Source of the DNA: Apostichopus japonicus
Taxonomy: Eukaryota > Echinodermata > Holothuroidea > Aspidochirotida > Stichopodidae
Assembly (NCBI RefSeq): GCF_037975245.1
Contig: NC_092581.1
Coordinates: 4,194,001 to 4,258,000 of the forward strand
DNA: 64,000 nt
Direction: 5' to 3'
Of the stretch, positions 1 to 16,079 are shown in pieces. A program made the translations under genes and the position numbers. The notes beneath the pieces are model-generated. The model was not told where the DNA came from. It saw nothing but the letters and a program-made list of their open reading frames with translations, and did no database searches. Each line of letters begins with the position of its first letter. Position 1 is the stretch's first letter.

Positions 1-890
1 AAAGGGGCAGTATATGTAATATTAAATTTGGTACAAAGAACCAAACTTTTGATATATTTATGGCTCTGGAGAAGAAAAGAGGAAGTTTTCCATCTCCAAG
101 AGTGCAGAAAAAAGGTTCAGATTTACTTTACAAGACTTTGCTAAAAAATGTCAGAGAGATGGCTAAGTCTTGATACGGGTAGACTGAAGTAATAATGACT
201 GGCAAAATTGATCAGCTACCCAGTGCGGTAAACTTGATAAATGGGAAATACTCTTACAATGTTCAATGTTGTCTTTGGCTTTTACATTTATGATCACAAG
301 AACATTCAGAATCAATAGAAACACTCTATGCAGTCTTTACATGTAAATGAGTTTGAACTATTGAGCAAAGTAGGGACAGGGAGGGGGGGGGGGGGCGGGG
401 GAATCCACTGATGAAAATCATTGTGTTATTGCCCCAGGATTAATTTACTTCTTGAGGATGAACCTGTCAATGAAGTGGAAAAGTGATTTTTTCTCATTTA
501 AGCAGGACTCAGGAGTTGAGTTTCCTAATTTCCATCAACATAAAAATATGTCTGCTTTATACATAACATCCGATGCAGGTAATTCCAGATATGGTCGGTC
601 TAGTATCAAACTAAAACCATCAGCAGTCCTCTGTTATTGTCACCTGTGTTCTTTTTCCTCACAGAGACATTTCTCTGCTTCTATCTATTCTGACACGAAT
701 AATCTACAAAAGGACTCTTTCGGTAAGAACTACCAAGCAAGTACTTTTGGTATTCTTTTGGCCGCTCTCAAAATGTCACCATCACAATTTTTTCTCTTAC
801 GATGGTTTCATTATCGAAAAAACCTATTTAAAACTCAAGGCACCGTTCAAAGCTTTCCGACAATGTCCTTGATCTTGATTATTAAATGAC
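1..890. other. 3' flank of the DUF1647-like gene, no gene seen
   Basis: This stretch lies downstream of the stop codon of the minus-strand DUF1647-like gene. It is AT-rich and holds a G-run near 383-399. A 145-codon plus-strand open frame (452-889) has low-complexity, Ser/Phe-rich composition and resembles no family I know, so it is not called as a gene. Confidence 0.5.
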
Positions 891-1466
891 TCAGCATTTA
901 CTCTTATCGAGGGTGCAATCAATTTCCATCTTCGGCGGGTTACAGTAATGAGCCCACAGGTAATCGTGAAGTCCGCCGCTCTTCGCAAAGTCCACCACTC
1001 GGTCCATCATCTTGGCCAGGCCGGCATCTCTAGTCCATTCCGTTCCAAAGTGTCTGTACATCAGGATGTTCACCACAGATAAGTCGTAATGGTGCGTATG
1101 CTCTACCGTAGTGCCATTGTCCACCCAATCTGGAGTCGACCCCTTCGGTGCTATGCACTTCCAATCCTCCGCGCAGTGTCTCAGCGGGGTCCAGAACGTA
1201 TCGTACAACTGGGAGTTATTCATCACGACCAAGACGTGCTCGGAAATGGCGACCGCGTTTGGAAACTTGCCCTCAAATGTCTTCAGGTTGACATTCAGAG
1301 ACCGGAACGTTTCGGGGTGAGTCGAGCTCACGACCGTCACGTTCGGCGTCAATTTGCCGATGATGCCCTTGTGGTTTTTGATGTACGGGAGCAGCAGGTT
1401 GACGGGAGCTCGGAACCTGACTTGCGGACTGGCGTAGAAGAATGCTCCGAACTCCGCGAGCACTTC
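891..1466 (-). CDS. DUF1647-like gene, coding exon 4 (C-terminus)
   Basis: The exon starts after TTGCGCAG and encodes EVLAEFGAFFYAS...QVRFRAP, three possible N-glycosylation sites and a Cys-containing C-terminus ending SKC-stop (TGA at 893-891). Its GC content is clearly higher than that of the flanking DNA, as expected of real coding sequence here. Confidence 0.85.
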   Translation of the reverse strand, partial: EVLAEFGAFFYASPQVRFRAPVNLLLPYIKNHKGIIGKLTPNVTVVSSTHPETFRSLNVNLKTFEGKFPNAVAISEHVLVVMNNSQLYDTFWTPLRHCAEDWKCIAPKGSTPDWVDNGTTVEHTHHYDLSVVNILMYRHFGTEWTRDAGLAKMMDRVVDFAKSGGLHDYLWAHYCNPPKMEIDCTLDKSKC

Positions 1467-4400
1467 CTGCGCAAGGAATCAAAAGGATGGATGTTGTATG
1501 CGGTATAGACTGAATTCTATCAGCACATGGGAAACGTCTTTAATGTTTACACAATGTTTTCTATAGATTAACATTATGTTTATTGATATGGCCTACATTG
1601 ATATTACCTACGAACAAACAAACGAATAATGATATCAACTGACAACAGATGATTGCATTTCTTCTGTAATCTCCTCTCTCAATATCATGTAAATGCAGTA
1701 CCACATACAACTAGTTTTAGTAAGGTGGACTGATCTCACATCAGGTACTATTTAAACACTTGGAAAATATCTGTTATGTTTCAAGACTGGCACTTTATCA
1801 TAGGGTTGCCTATGACACCCATCTGCACTGCAAGGAACCCCACCACCATTATTTACTATAGGTAAAAACACCCCTAAATGGCTGGAAATGGCTGTTCCAA
1901 GCACTGGACATGATTTTTTGACTCCCACACAAAATTCAAACAACCTGTCATGAACAACATTCCCACACAGCTGAGAAATATCTCATTCTATTTAGAAGAT
2001 GTCACAGATTTAAAGTTTCTTCACATGTCAGGCCGAAGACTTGATCAAGTCTAAATATCACACAATATATAATTACAATTTTCATATTTTTCTTCACTTT
2101 TTGCAATGTTTACTTTCTATAATAATGGTGATGGGTTTCAATCGGTTACATGACCTAACGATAGACCTGTTTCAAGGGTCGAAACTGTCAACGTTTCAAC
2201 TTCAAAACACATGGAATGAATAAAAAAAAGAAGAAGAGAAAGTAAAAGGTGTTAGATTCTAGTGGCACTATGACATCACTGTGACATCACAGATTTACAA
2301 AATCACAGCTCTCATATGAAGACTTTTCAACTAGGATATCTCCCAAATGGAGCAAGACTTTACTTTAGCTTGTTTGGGGAAGTTTTTCTACCCAAAGATC
2401 TCTGTAATATAAGCTAAGGATGATGGTTAGGATTGTGTTTGTTGTAATTCAGCCATTTTTAGCTGAAAATTTTGACCAAGGTTGAATCAAACCTTGTGAG
2501 TACACAAAAATATTGAAGAGAAAAAAAAAACCTAAGAAAAACAAGCTTTATTCTATTTACACAGTTTCATACTGAGTAAAAGCTTACCATCAACATATAA
2601 ACTCTCCAGGCTCTGCTCTCTGGTTTTGAAACGATTCGGGGGTATTTATTGAAGTCGACATTCCTTACTTCCACATTACACATGGACCTCATCTGAAAGT
2701 AACACATGTACAAAGAAGATGACGACAGTTGGTTTGAATCCTGGTCTAGCCATAAATTTCTTTGTTCTTTACCCAGTACAAATAACAATTAGCATATTTC
2801 TCATTTAGACGCATTTTTCGAGCAGCATCCGAGAGTTGGCTGGTTTACGAGGTCAAGACATTATATGTTACAGGTATGCGAGATGGGGCAAAATTGCTAT
2901 AGAAGTGAAAAGATGGATAGCAGTTTATGTACAAAGATACCACAGTACATTTATAAGGATCAAGTTTCAGAGCTATAAAAAAATACTATGCAAATTTTGG
3001 ACACTAAATTAGTCCCTGATACAGTACACATGATTACTTTTAATATCTTTAAATATCACAGAACATTCATTTTCCACTCTACTCTTACTTCAATAGATAA
3101 TTTACCCCACAAATTGTAAAAGTTGCTACGACACTGTTTCAAAAAGAAACGTTGCCACAGCATTAAAATCCCCTGCTACAAAGCCGAAAAGAAAAGTAAT
3201 AGAAATGCATTGCCTATTGTGTGAAAGTGCAGATTCTATCCTATGCAGCCCACCCTCCCCGCCCCCCCTACCCCTTAGCATCCTACTTCTGACACAGTGT
3301 CTATGTAAAATGCTATCAGTACTACCTACTTCCCATCGTAATTGGTTTTGGAAGCATCCCTCCTACCTGTTTCATGATTTTAGGGTGCACCCCCATCGTG
3401 TACACAATGATTCTCTTCAAGGGCATGTGCGACTGGACGGAGGCCACCATCCCGAGTCCCAAGTAGGCTTCGCTCTGTCTGAACCCGGTCACCACCGGCA
3501 TGTGGCGGTCCAGTTCCACCGTGTCGGAGTACATCCCTTTCGATACATCTATGGATATCTTCTTGAGTGTGTAGTTGTTGCTGATGGGGTAGTTATATTT
3601 CAACTTCCTCTTCGGATCCCGCGTGATGTGTTGCAGGAGCTCCCTCTCCCTGAATGTATCGATTCCAAGATTGTTTGAATCATCTGATGAAATAAAACAG
3701 GGTCAAACATTCATCAACTAAAGATAGTTTAAAGGCATTGAAGACTCGCCCCAAACCCTGTGCGGCCATCTGAAAAAAGTTAACTTTCCGTTGCTTGCAA
3801 GTGATGTTTTGTTTGTGTCGCTACAAAATGAAGACAGTAATGAAACGTGATACCTTGTTATCTTTAGCTGGACCTGAGATGTCCATCGCTGTATCGTTTA
3901 TAAACTGTGCTGTGGGTATTGACCGCAGCTGTATGTACTGACTGTACACTAGTGTCTAATTACTGACGGTAGCAAGCTGTGTGTGTATTTTCTGGGATCG
4001 ATGGTGGTGTCTAACACTTCTGTTACACCTCATTCGAAACTAGGTCAGATTACCGGCATTAGACGTTTCTTTTTGCGCAAGTCTTCACAACCTTTAAATA
4101 AGGCTAAACTAGCGACATACACTCTTCCAGACCTGATATCAGAGGCATAACAAGCATGGAGGAGAGAGTTGGGGGCAGGGGTGGTTTATAGCCTTCTCAC
4201 TAGGTGGAACTATTGCCTCCCACTTCCCGCCTTACCCTCCCCGTACTGAAACAAAGCCACAGTAGCCAATATTTTAATTAAACTAGACATTAAAAAAAAA
4301 AATAGAATTTGAGTTCACCTTTGGATTTTTTTTATATGTTATTCAATATTTAATTTCCATAACAATGTACATTCTGTCATTAGCCTTGGGTAGCTAAGTT

Positions 4401-5589
4401 CCATTTTGAAAATTAAATTATAATGCAGAACAAGTCAAAAGTTTGAAAAACTCAAAGTTGGCTTTACGAGTGATGCAAAGTGTTACGAGTGATGCCAAAG
4501 GTTTATGAGTGATGCAAAATGCTGATGCAAAGTGTTTGGGTTCCAAAACGAAAACTGGGGCCCTGATTCAAAAACCAACTAAGAAACCATTGTATTTTGG
4601 TACTTGGAAAATGGACATGGAAAATGGACTTTGTTTTTTGTCCTTTCACTGGTTTTGAAAACAACCACGTTTGATATGGATGTGCTGCAGTGATAAAGTG
4701 CTTTTAGTTTCCCTGTATCAGAGAGGGGTAAAATGATGGAATACACTATCGACCAATGGGTACGTTATACCAGCTACCTGTCGGCTAAGCAGGAATGGCT
4801 TGCGTAATATACAGACCAGCCTCTTTGATTCTCTGAATATTACAGAAAAATGGAGGCTTGATCTTCATCCATGATCACTGCATTAATAGAGTATCACATG
4901 AGCTAGTGGCTTCCTAATCCTTCCATGGATAAACTAAAGTGAACTAACTTCAACTTCTCTTTGAAACAGTAAAGAAAATTAGTTACTGTTACAATTTTAA
5001 AATCTCTCCTCTGCCAATGAAGCTTTCAAACTACACAGCCTTACAACCATTTCTATGCTTGGAGTGCTATTCAACAGCCAGATTACCTTGTAAACCAATG
5101 ATCTTCATTCATACAACCCATTATACAATTTGGAAAAGACTTCAAGAAGAAGTTTAAGCAGCTGTATGTACTGACTGTACACTAGTGTCTAATTACCGAT
5201 GGTAGCAAGCTTTGTGTGTGTATTTTCTGGGATCGATGGTGGTGTCTAACACTTCTGTTATACCTCATTCAAAACTAGGTCAAATTACTGGCATTAGACG
5301 TTTCTTTTTGCGAGAGTCTTCACACCCTTTAAATAGCTTTTTGACTGAGTTTAAATCAACAATTTTTAGCAAAGTTACATATTGACCAATTAAACACTAA
5401 TTTAAGATAGGGCAGAGAAAAAAAATCCAACCTCTTTAAATTCATTTATTATTTCCCAGTAAGATGTCTATTTTTAATTTGCTACAGTAAACTAAGATAC
5501 TTACTGCCATCAGTTAGAAACATCGTAACAATCAACAGGATCAGCAGTAACGCCAACAGAATGAAAAGATTCTGTAATCTACACCTCAT
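891..5589 (-). CDS. DUF1647-family type II membrane protein (putative glycosyltransferase), complete 4-exon gene
   Basis: The coding exons are 5589-5505, 3683-3367, 2692-2588 and 1466-891. Joined, they give 360 codons, with phases matching at every junction (85+317+105+576 nt). Residues 1-28 form a short basic head (MRCRLQN) followed by a Leu/Ile-rich membrane anchor (FILLALLLILLIVTMFL), the topology of a type II Golgi enzyme. The luminal part shows landmarks I associate with the DUF1647 family: PVVTGFRQSEAYLGLGMVAS, then PLKRIIVYTMG, then CNVEVRN...YPRIV, then RAWRVYMLM joined across the last intron to EVLAEFGAFFYAS and QVRFR. N-glycosylation sequons (NYT, NVT, NNS, NGT) fit a luminal domain. 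Family members are glycosyltransferase-like proteins of uncertain substrate, so no reaction is assigned. The start is the ATG just before the anchor; an acceptor-like TTGCAG lies just upstream of it, suggesting a 5'-UTR intron. Confidence 0.82.
2588..2692 (-). CDS. DUF1647-like gene, coding exon 3
   Basis: This is a 35-codon phase-0 exon between TACTTTCAG and GTAAGC. It encodes MRSMCNVEVRNVDFNKYPR and ends RAWRVYMLM, the part of the family that precedes the conserved E-F-G-A block in the next exon. Confidence 0.85.
3367..3683 (-). CDS. DUF1647-like gene, coding exon 2
   Basis: The acceptor is TTTCATCAG and the donor is CAG|GTAGG. The exon encodes the stem and first conserved block, including VELDRHMPVVTGFRQSEA and PLKRIIVYTMGVHPK. 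It ends in phase 0. Confidence 0.85.
3729..4097 (+). mobile_element. TTAA-type MITE, copy 1 (full length)
   Basis: This 369-bp element lies in an intron of the DUF1647-like gene. Its ends are inverted repeats: left TTAAAGGCATTGAAGACTCG, right complementary to TTAAAGG-TGTGAAGACT. TTAA at both tips suggests a piggyBac/Kolobok-type target site. No coding capacity is visible. It has six relatives in this window and serves as the reference copy. Confidence 0.85.
5158..5333 (+). mobile_element. TTAA-type MITE, copy 2 (5'-truncated)
   Basis: This matches roughly the last half of the copy at 3729-4097, from the AGCTGTATGTACTGACTG region to the right terminal repeat (GAGTCTTCACACCCTTTAA). The left half is missing. 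The orientation is the same as copy 1. Confidence 0.8.
5505..5589 (-). CDS. DUF1647-like gene, coding exon 1 (signal anchor)
   Basis: The exon carries the start codon (5589-5587) and the whole signal anchor. It ends with one nucleotide of a split codon before a GTAAGT donor. It joins in frame to the exon starting at 3683, producing an Asn codon across the junction. Confidence 0.8.
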
Positions 5590-7045
5590 CTTCTTTCAAT
5601 GTTTTACTGCAAGTAGAATGGTTAAACGTAAATAGTTTCTTCTTCTAACTGTCAACTAGTAAATTTCTGAGTGTCAAATCACAAGGCCTAAGTTTTAGGC
5701 CTCACTTATCTGGGAGGACCAAAGAAAAGCCTGTATAGTAGCCTATGCGTATACATTACCAATTCGGTATATTTAAGCCCAACACTAACACATTCACGTT
5801 TCTGTGTAGCTTATATCGTCAAAGTGAATTGCACTTACTTAGTTACTACCATTGTAATGACCTAGACTAAGTAATACCCCAAGCAGTCTTGAGGAAAGCC
5901 TGACGGACTAGGCCTATACTACGTGGCTATGCCTAGTGTAGTAGCCCTGTAACTGTACACATGCTAAAACTAAAAGAATTGTCAAACATTTAACTTACGC
6001 TCTAACTTTAAGCCACTACTTAGCTACGTTTTACATACCTTGTCACAGCAATTGGAAGAATAGAACAATTGGAAAGTATCATAGATAATGAAATATCTCA
6101 ATCACCCTAGGATAAATGTCATTCGCGTTTTGCCAAAACATTTCGTGATTAATCAATTTCGCTGAACTAGTCCATTTATTACGCCACGGAACGTAAGCAC
6201 AGCCTAATCTTAAGTTATTTAATTTAATCACTAAACCGTAACACTAACCTACAACTATGCACAACTATCGCAACAATGTATTTTGTAAAGACTTCTGGAT
6301 GAACTGGCAAATCAAAATAAAACATAGCGATATGGAGAATCACGAAGTCAGCTTTTGTTTATGACATTTTGATCTTCTACCAACAACTTGCACACAGTTT
6401 GAACTGTCTCCGACCTGACGTCAATTACTTTTCCATACCAGTACATCTGAGAAGGAAGAAACAGCTATATAGGGTTGATCGTTGTGGAACTAACGGAAGA
6501 TATTGGTGCTGTTGCCATAAATCGTTGTCGAATTTATGCTCATCACTCAGCAGACCGAGAAAAGGAGAAAATTGCGTACTGATGTATATGGTAAGTATAT
6601 AAATTGATTTTAGTATTACGTGAGATTAGGCATATATAAATGAGTAGACTATAATGCGAAGGCTTACTGTACCACGAAATTTGAACTATATGGGTAGCTC
6701 GTTCACGTCCGGTTGGTATTGAAAACAGTAGGGGGGGGGGGGGGGGTAATCAAGAATGGCGAGGGGAAAGGTTCACGGAAATCGATAAATGTCCAACATT
6801 CAATATGAATTATTTATAATAAATATATTCATATATAATCAGTAGAACTTCGATTCTGATTATTCAATATATATAGCTTCGATCTATATGGTAGGCAAAT
6901 ATAATGACGATCGACACCGCGCCGAACCAACCGAGCTGCCGTCTGTCCTCCATCTCTACGTAAGCTACACCGTTACCTCTTGCAATTGAAGCAAATGGTG
7001 TTTTAACTTAGTAACCCGGAATCTGGCCCTACATAACGTGCAGAG
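5590..7045. other. Intergenic, possible upstream region of the DUF1647-like gene
   Basis: No protein-coding exon could be supported. A plus-strand open frame (6369-6602) runs into a good donor (GTAAGTAT near 6591) and could be a first exon of a divergent transcript, but its peptide in any frame is unrecognised. A G-run lies near 6731-6747. Confidence 0.35.
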
Positions 7046-7639
7046 CAGCGGCGTCGCCAAGGGGGGGGGGGGGGTCTTGGGGTGGGCACGTGCCCTCCGA
7101 ATCAAAAATCGTGCCCCACAGGTGCCCACATATGCGATTTGTAGTGTTAAAAAACGTACTCAAACAAAAACTTTCTTTTTACAAATGACGAAACGTATCA
7201 TGACCATTACAATAACCAGTTGTTTTCTCACTAACAATTTAGGTCACAGGGTCCCCTGCGTGAATCGCTGGTGCTTAAATTTCACTTCTACCCTGCATGA
7301 AGTTCAATTTCAATTTTTCAAAACTCTTATTTAAAAACATTATCAAACAAAAGGGTTAATTTTCATTTTTTTTATAACTTTTTTATTCGCCTCAGTTAAA
7401 AACATAAATATCAGATAGACTAAGCCCGAAAATTCTTGAACATAAAGCTACTTCAAGTTGCAAAATATAGCACCAGATTGAATATAAGGACCCTCAATTA
7501 ATAAAAAAAAAGGGAGGGTGGAAACCCCTCTCCTAGACCCCACCCCCAGGACGGCATTCACAAATAAATATTGTGTACCCCCTAATTAAGTGCTGTGCCC
7601 TCCCTGTGCCCCAGATTGAAATGGCTGGCGACGCCACTG
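7046..7639 (+). mobile_element. hAT-like non-autonomous element
   Basis: This 594-bp segment has inverted ends: left CAGCGGCGTCGCCA, right complementary to CAGTGGCGTCGCCAG. Tips beginning CAGNGGCGT are typical of hAT elements. The flanking 8-mers GTGCAGAG and GTGAAGGA match at 5 of 8 positions, so a target duplication is only weakly supported. No transposase is visible. A G-run sits just inside the left end. Confidence 0.7.
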
Positions 7640-10600
7640 GTGAAGGAACACGAACAGGTAACCGTGGGTTTATAGGCTAAATTAACCAGCAGGTAGCTGG
7701 CCAATTGGTCTCCAATTAACCCTCCCCCCAATAAAAATAAATAAATTATATACCAAAAGAAGAAAGAGTGCGTAAAGGAGAATCGGTAGGAGGAGGAGAA
7801 ATCCGAAGAATGCGAAGAGAAATTGGCGATCATCTGACACGTGTCAGCTGCGGAGGAAGTTAATTCTCAAACTTCAAAGTTAGTAACGAGAGAACAATTG
7901 GAAACATGAAACCCTCCGACCCCCCCCCCCCCCACCATGGTAGAGATATATACCACACCTCAACTAGATGATATGCCTTCTAGTTGTAATATATCATCTA
8001 GGTAACTAGGCCTATAGCCTAGATTAATTAAGGCATCTTATCTTGCCAGACTATATTTATCGTGTTGGACTTTCACCCTCCCACTGTATGCTTACAACTG
8101 CAGAAAGCAAAACTAAAAGTTGGATATTAACTATAGATACACGTCTGACTCATAAAGCTAAATGCCTGCAGTATTGTGAATGGATATTGCCTGCTTGTAC
8201 ACTAGCTAGTGTCTCGATATTATTCCGTCGTACTTAAGTCGAGCACGTTCAACCTTTCTCGCAATGAACTACTGTTTGAGTAGCACGTATATTGACGCTG
8301 AAAATTGAATATTAGTGGTATGTATATTTACTGTTCATTTCTAGGTTACACGATTTATAAACTTATGTAAACATATGACTACTAGTAGGCCTACACGCCT
8401 TTGCTTTATATATACATAGTCATGCGTGCATGGCAAGAAGCCCAGAGCGGGAATACGCACATGACTAACTCATATAGCAATGTACTACCTTCTATATGTG
8501 TATAACAACTCTTGTATACTCGGTATACAGAGGCCTATATCGAATACAGGGCCAAAACTTAAAAGCGGGAACGTCAAAATTCTATAAACACGGGTCGTAA
8601 ATTATGATAGTCCATGGACAGTCTGGATGGTATAGCTAGGAGATTTCGTTTGGGTGGCATTCCTGAGATGATAACAACGAATATTCCCGCACGTTAGAAG
8701 GAACCCAGCGTTACATTTCTTGTGCATATGGCATAGTTATTGACCCTGGGGTGATGATCTGGGGCATCGGGGTCCTGTAGGGGCACTGGGAATTACCCAA
8801 GAGTATTGGGGGGGGGGGGGTAACCCGTTCGTGCCCTCATCGTGACTGGCCGGGTTAGGAAGGACACCGTGGAAATGGATTAGGAATGTTATTATTTTGA
8901 TTACGCAAACCGAATCAGATATACCGCAGTCAAATACTACTGTATCTGCCTGCGGTATTTTCTTGTGAAGGTTTCAAAGGGTAATGCAGAATTTTAATAT
9001 TGATAGCCTATGTGATAATTCATCAAAAACTTGACAAATCAATGGAACCAAATTTAGTGCCGTTAATGTTGGTCAAGCTTTATTTGGTTGCAAAATATTT
9101 ACCTTTAAATTATGCCAAAATCTCTGAAAAACACATATAAAGCTAAATGGATCTGACGTAGGCTCAACTCAGTGCAAGCCTTAATGATAATCCATTGTTT
9201 AATAAATTCTCAAGAAAAAAGAACGTGTTTTTTTAAGGGATGACTATAAGCACAAAATTGAAGTTTGTTAAAAAAAAACACTGCTTTCGGCCAATGATTA
9301 TTTGTTTTCCCATATACCACTTTTACTTTTTGAGAAAGTGACCCTTTCAACTAAAGTAACTGGCCCACTTAGTCTAAAACAGAGACCATATAGAAGTCAA
9401 TTTTTCAACTTTGCACGGCAAAGCTCACTAGGATTTATAAGACTTAAACATGATTACAATACATTTCAAATTTGTCTATAGGACACTCAATTGGCTTGAA
9501 TGGCATTCCATGTTGTTCTAAACTATTGTGGGGCATATGAACGTAAGTGATCATAATTTAGTAGGGATCGAGTTCATTGAATTTACAAAAGAGTGGTTAA
9601 ACATTTTCATTATAAGAATTACTCTGAGGATCTGACGTCATCACCAGTTTATCCTTAAAGGAACATTCCAGATATTATATAAAACAAACAACAACAGAAA
9701 AGCTAGGCTACATAGAAGCATGCAATAATATAGCACTGATTTCGGTCGTTCGTTCGCTCCATTTTCTTTCTTTTTTCTTGGAATAGGGTCTATGATAGGC
9801 TATGAATTAAACTGCCTAATGCCAACTAGATTTTAACAATTGAAAATAAACATTGAACTTTCACCTATATATGCTTTGTGAATTTTTCTTGCATCGTTAC
9901 ACGACGTCCTATTTCTCCCGGTTGAATGTATACCTAAAGATTCACCCTTCTGCAGATGAGACTAGAATGCTAAGATACATGTGCTTAGATACATGCAGCG
10001 GTATACACTGTTCGACTCTCTGTAAGAGTTCGCTTTGTTTCCCTATGTCTGCATAAATTATAAGTTGATAAACATATTCAGCACGGTGAAACAAAGTCAT
10101 ATGCCAAGCGTTATTGTAATATATATTACCAGGGGTGACAGGAGCACGTTGCTACAACAGCTCAACTTTAACCTACTGGCCTGTCGGATCTATGTGATGA
10201 ACGGAACTGTAACGTAACTATAAAGTCAATATAAAATGACAGAACCGGTGTCGGATGATGTTTATAATACGTCGTAACGAAGCAGTTATCCGTAGTACTA
10301 CATGAGTATAGGCATATACAAATTTCAGTGTTATAATTATCAACACAATGAGTACGTACTTGGATACATAATACCGACCGGTAATAAAGACAAAGGTAGT
10401 ACGTACGTACTATAAATGACTACCTCGGCCGTTGATGAGAAAGCGCATCAAGTCGATTAGTATATCAATTTATTGAAGTCCAATATAAATTAATTTTGTT
10501 TTGCCAATTAAGACGAGATTGGAAATTAAATTTGAAATTTTAATGATGACCATGCTTAGAGTTCATTTATAGCTAGTCGTGGCTTCAATTGGAAAACTTA

Positions 10601-11554
10601 GCTGTTGTTTTTCGATACTGCAAAATTTCTTATTTATACAGGTATGGGGCATCCTCTACATTTACAGCCCCTCCGCCAACCCCCTCGGTGTAGACTACGT
10701 AATGGGTCCTCCACCTGCGCCATCATCATGTGTACAAAATTTCACAAATTACATGGCACGAGTATTGTGCCGGTCCAAAAAGTGTTGATTACCCCCCCCC
10801 CCCCCCTCCATCTCGATCCCTACGCCAATCGGTCTAGTATTACGAGCCGACTTCAAAATATTGCTGAACAATATCAAGACTTGATTAAAATAACTGACCT
10901 AAACTTTACTCCATTGTCGAACATTTTATGCGATCGAAATATATGTACATATAACGTCCTGGACAATGGTTACGTAACAATTATCTTCGATAAAGTCAAG
11001 GCGAGAGATGGTAACCTAAATTTAATGCCGGACTTAGACGATTGGATTAGTCTAATGACTTTAACAAGTAAACAACCCTTATTTGATTGGTAAACAGTGT
11101 ATTATTGACAACTAGCTCCGATCTAACTACATTCCCCTTTGGTTAAGAGCCTATCTATGCTTACACGCGCATCTTATATACTATTGGCATATATGAGGCT
11201 TTGCCTGCAGTGAGTCAGGCTGTGTAAACTACTGCATAAAATGACCGAAAACAGTACATGACAAAAGGCTGGACAATCGTTTAATTATACAGTACCAAGG
11301 ACCCATAGAGAAACATTTGTAAAGAATCTTAGAGAACTCTAGTCGACCTCCATGTAAGTACGGTCTATATATATGCACAACAGCTCTCATACGGTTTTTT
11401 TTTAATTCGTTTATTGTGCAACCTGAGCTGTGAATAGCTACGGACTATTCATGTATAGCGTTCATACACCATATATGTGTAACCATCGAGGTGCAAATAT
11501 CCCTGCAGTATTTACTACATACACATCCTTTCATACATTTTCTATCGAAAACCA
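7640..11554. other. Intergenic stretch without a supported gene
   Basis: AT-rich DNA with homopolymer tracts (C-run near 7921, G-run near 8807, C-run near 10793). The longest open frame (10605-11093, plus) includes a stretch with ICTYNVLDNGY and PDLDDWISLMT. It looks more like protein than average but matches no family I can name. It is recorded as an unassigned open frame, not a gene. Confidence 0.35.
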
Positions 11555-11700
11555 ATCGCTTTTCGGCCTTCTGGCTAAGATCATGTGTAGTATCTGTTCC
11601 CTTTCGAGGGGAATGGTGATGAACACCTGACGATGATCACACAGTCACAGTCCCGATGCAAGGGGACTGGATGGGGGATTGAGAGCGGATCAGTCGTTCG
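11555..11700 (+). ncRNA. U2 snRNA-like gene or pseudogene with a non-U2 body
   Basis: About the first 46 nt match the 5' end of U2 snRNA with roughly three substitutions. They include the 5' stem-loop (CGGCCTTCTGGCTAAGA) and the branch-site recognition core GTGTAGTATCTG. The match then stops. The following bases are not U2 but fold locally: TTCCC/GGGAA (about 11597-11613), GGTG-ATGAA-CACC (11614-11628) and CAGTCCC...GGGGACTG (11647-11669). No clear Sm site is visible. It could be a divergent U2 paralogue, a chimeric retropseudogene, or a U2 gene interrupted by a U2-targeting retrotransposon such as Utopia or Keno. Function is doubtful. Confidence 0.6.
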
Positions 11701-12121
11701 GTAGTTTGGTTTTCATGCCCAGGTTCTTTCCTGTGTGACTTTTTCTTAAAAAGTACCAATCGTCAATCGCCAAAGTGTCAGTGAGGTGTAGTCCATGCTT
11801 TATAATATAATTCTATGTTCTGGTGGAGATTAGCATAATTAGAACTGGGGACACGATATGGCTATCCCATCCCCCTCATCCCCACCCCACCCCCCGCCAG
11901 GCTCCCATTCTTAGATCATCCATATCTACAAGACTGCAATGCTACACTACGACCGATTGCCAAACAATCAGACGGTTAAAGTTAGCCCCCCCCCACACCC
12001 TTATGTTCGTAGCTTTAAATCAATTACCGACGCTCGAATAAAGCTTAAACGATTTGACGCAAGTCTAACATGACATTGCTATGAATATTCATTCTTTGCA
12101 TTATTCTTATTAACCGACAGT

Positions 12122-16079
<3,958 letters not shown>

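Noticed and set aside
1089-1508. Plus-strand frame of 139 codons opposite the DUF1647-like exon
   Set aside because: It is a shadow of the GC-richer coding exon on the minus strand, which has splice sites and family motifs.
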